Source: Lachnospiraceae bacterium (GTDB taxonomy: Bacteria; Bacillota; Clostridia; Lachnospirales; Lachnospiraceae). Taken from it: DNA of 38,401 nt. Where the stretch lies: the NCBI GenBank assembly GCA_024692955.1, contig JAILLW010000079.1:1-38401 (forward strand). The letters are read 5' to 3'. Under the pieces are notes generated by a model, which saw only the letters and a program-made list of their open reading frames with translations, was not told the DNA's origin and searched no databases. This document shows positions 38,007 through 38,401 of the stretch, in pieces (position 1 is the first letter of the stretch; every line of letters starts with the position of its first letter). Position numbers and translations under genes: made by a program.

Positions 38007-38047
38007 GCAGCAAAAATGACCCTTTAACCCCGTCCCCGGGGGGCATT
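38007..38047 (+). repeat. Dispersed palindromic repeat, copy 2
   Basis: The reverse complement starts AATGCCCCCCGGGGACGGGG and continues to GGGTCATTTTTGCTGC, nearly identical to the copy at 26521-26560 in opposite orientation. It directly precedes the 63-bp array. Confidence 0.8.
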
Positions 38048-38055
38048 GAAGGCCC

Positions 38056-38401
38056 AAATGTGTTGTAGAATTCAAAAACTGCCTGCGGCAACACATTCCC
38101 GGGATGAGGGAAAATCCCAAATGTGTTGCAGAATTCAAAAACGCCCTGCGGCAACACATTTCCGGAATGAGGGAAAATCCCAAATGTGTTGCAGAATTCA
38201 AAAATGCCCTGCGGCAACACATTTCAAATGTGCAAAGATGGCGCCGCACGCTTGTCGCGGCAAAAATGATCCTCTAACCCCGTCCCCGGGGGTCATTGAA
38301 GGCCCAAATGTGTTGTAGACTTCAAAAACTGCCTGCGGCAACACATCCCCAAGATGAGGGAAAATTCCAAATGTGTTGCAGAATTCAAAAACGCCCTGCG
38401 G
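38056..38401. repeat. 63-bp hairpin-forming tandem repeats, at least five copies, continuing past the window
   Basis: AAATGTGTTG starts units at 38056, 38119 and 38182, then at 38306 and 38369, all 63 bases apart within each block. Each unit pairs AAATGTGTTGC with GCAACACATTT across a roughly 25-base interior, and a GATGAGGGAAAAT joint links units. The block from 38004 reappears at 38254, so a 250-base higher-order unit (palindromic element plus array) is itself repeated. The last unit is cut by the window end. Spacers are identical, so it is not CRISPR. Confidence 0.9.
38257..38297 (+). repeat. Dispersed palindromic repeat, copy 3
   Basis: The reverse complement starts AATGACCCCCGGGGACGGGG and ends in GATCATTTTTGCCGC, differing from copy 2 at a few positions. 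It sits exactly 250 bases from copy 2 and begins the second higher-order unit. Confidence 0.8.

Noticed and set aside
37893-38249. 118-residue minus-strand frame through the 21- and 63-bp repeats
   Set aside because: Kept open because both periods are multiples of three; no ribosome site or promoter and no known protein. Treated as repeats.
38056-38401. Possible CRISPR array
   Set aside because: The parts between the hairpin arms are the same in every unit, so there are no unique spacers, and no cas genes are visible.

Overview
The window looks like a chromosomal segment of a moderately GC-rich Clostridia member, most likely Lachnospiraceae. The grounds are AGGAGG-type ribosome binding sites, a CIRCE-controlled groES, YesM/YesN-type sugar two-component genes, a LexA box of the GAAC-N4-GTTC type, a rubredoxin-first rubrerythrin, and protein sequences that read like that family. 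This placement is inference from remembered families; no search was run. Most genes lie on the minus strand, so operons are described in minus-strand order (high to low coordinate).

Layout. (1) 1-127: first codons of groES with a degenerate CIRCE operator and promoter. (2) 158-1512: a degenerate GGDEF protein downstream of a type IV prepilin gene broken by one missing base. (3) 1734-10292: a seven-gene sugar sensing and uptake locus: YtfQ-like lipoprotein, YesM-type kinase, YesN-type regulator, second binding protein, ATPase, two permeases. Hairpins with U-tracts flank the second binding-protein gene. (4) 10313-17064: an exopolysaccharide/capsule locus: PHP phosphatase, Wzz-like chain-length protein, BY-kinase, Ig-like membrane protein, LytR-CpsA-Psr protein, secreted repeat protein, priming sugar transferase. 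Only 20 bases separate it from the sugar-sensing locus. (5) 17219-22598: housekeeping genes: rubrerythrin, SPFH and NfeD proteins, ybeY, tsf, rpsB with a structured leader, and two small unknown proteins. (6) 22731-22915: tRNA-Pro with an AGG anticodon, with its own consensus promoter and terminator. (7) 23195-26503: GH3 beta-glucosidase, HAD phosphatase and VOC protein. (8) 26698-31807: an unknown plus-strand gene with a possible ATC start; a minus-strand group of rhomboid protease, an MntP-ZIP fusion transporter and a YwaF-like membrane protein; a plus-strand GH13 enzyme. (9) 31887-33829: a 14-bp minisatellite, then a LexA-controlled dinB overlapping a small partner gene. (10) 33826-36529: a two-gene ABC exporter and a small hydrophobic protein. 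(11) 36754-38401: a repeat-rich end with 24-, 42-, 21- and 63-bp tandem arrays, an FtsL-like gene and a coiled-coil gene.

How the genes fit together. Uptake of an oligosaccharide or furanose-type sugar (ABC locus), its detection outside the cell (binding protein plus kinase), intracellular glycoside hydrolysis (GH3, GH13) and surface polysaccharide synthesis point to a carbohydrate-based lifestyle. The features most worth checking are the MntP-ZIP fusion, the LexA-dinB-small-protein unit, a dispersed palindromic repeat found three times, the hairpin-forming 63-bp array within a 250-bp higher-order repeat, the ATC start, the A34 proline tRNA and two apparently leaderless genes. No CRISPR array, complete insertion sequence or prophage was seen.
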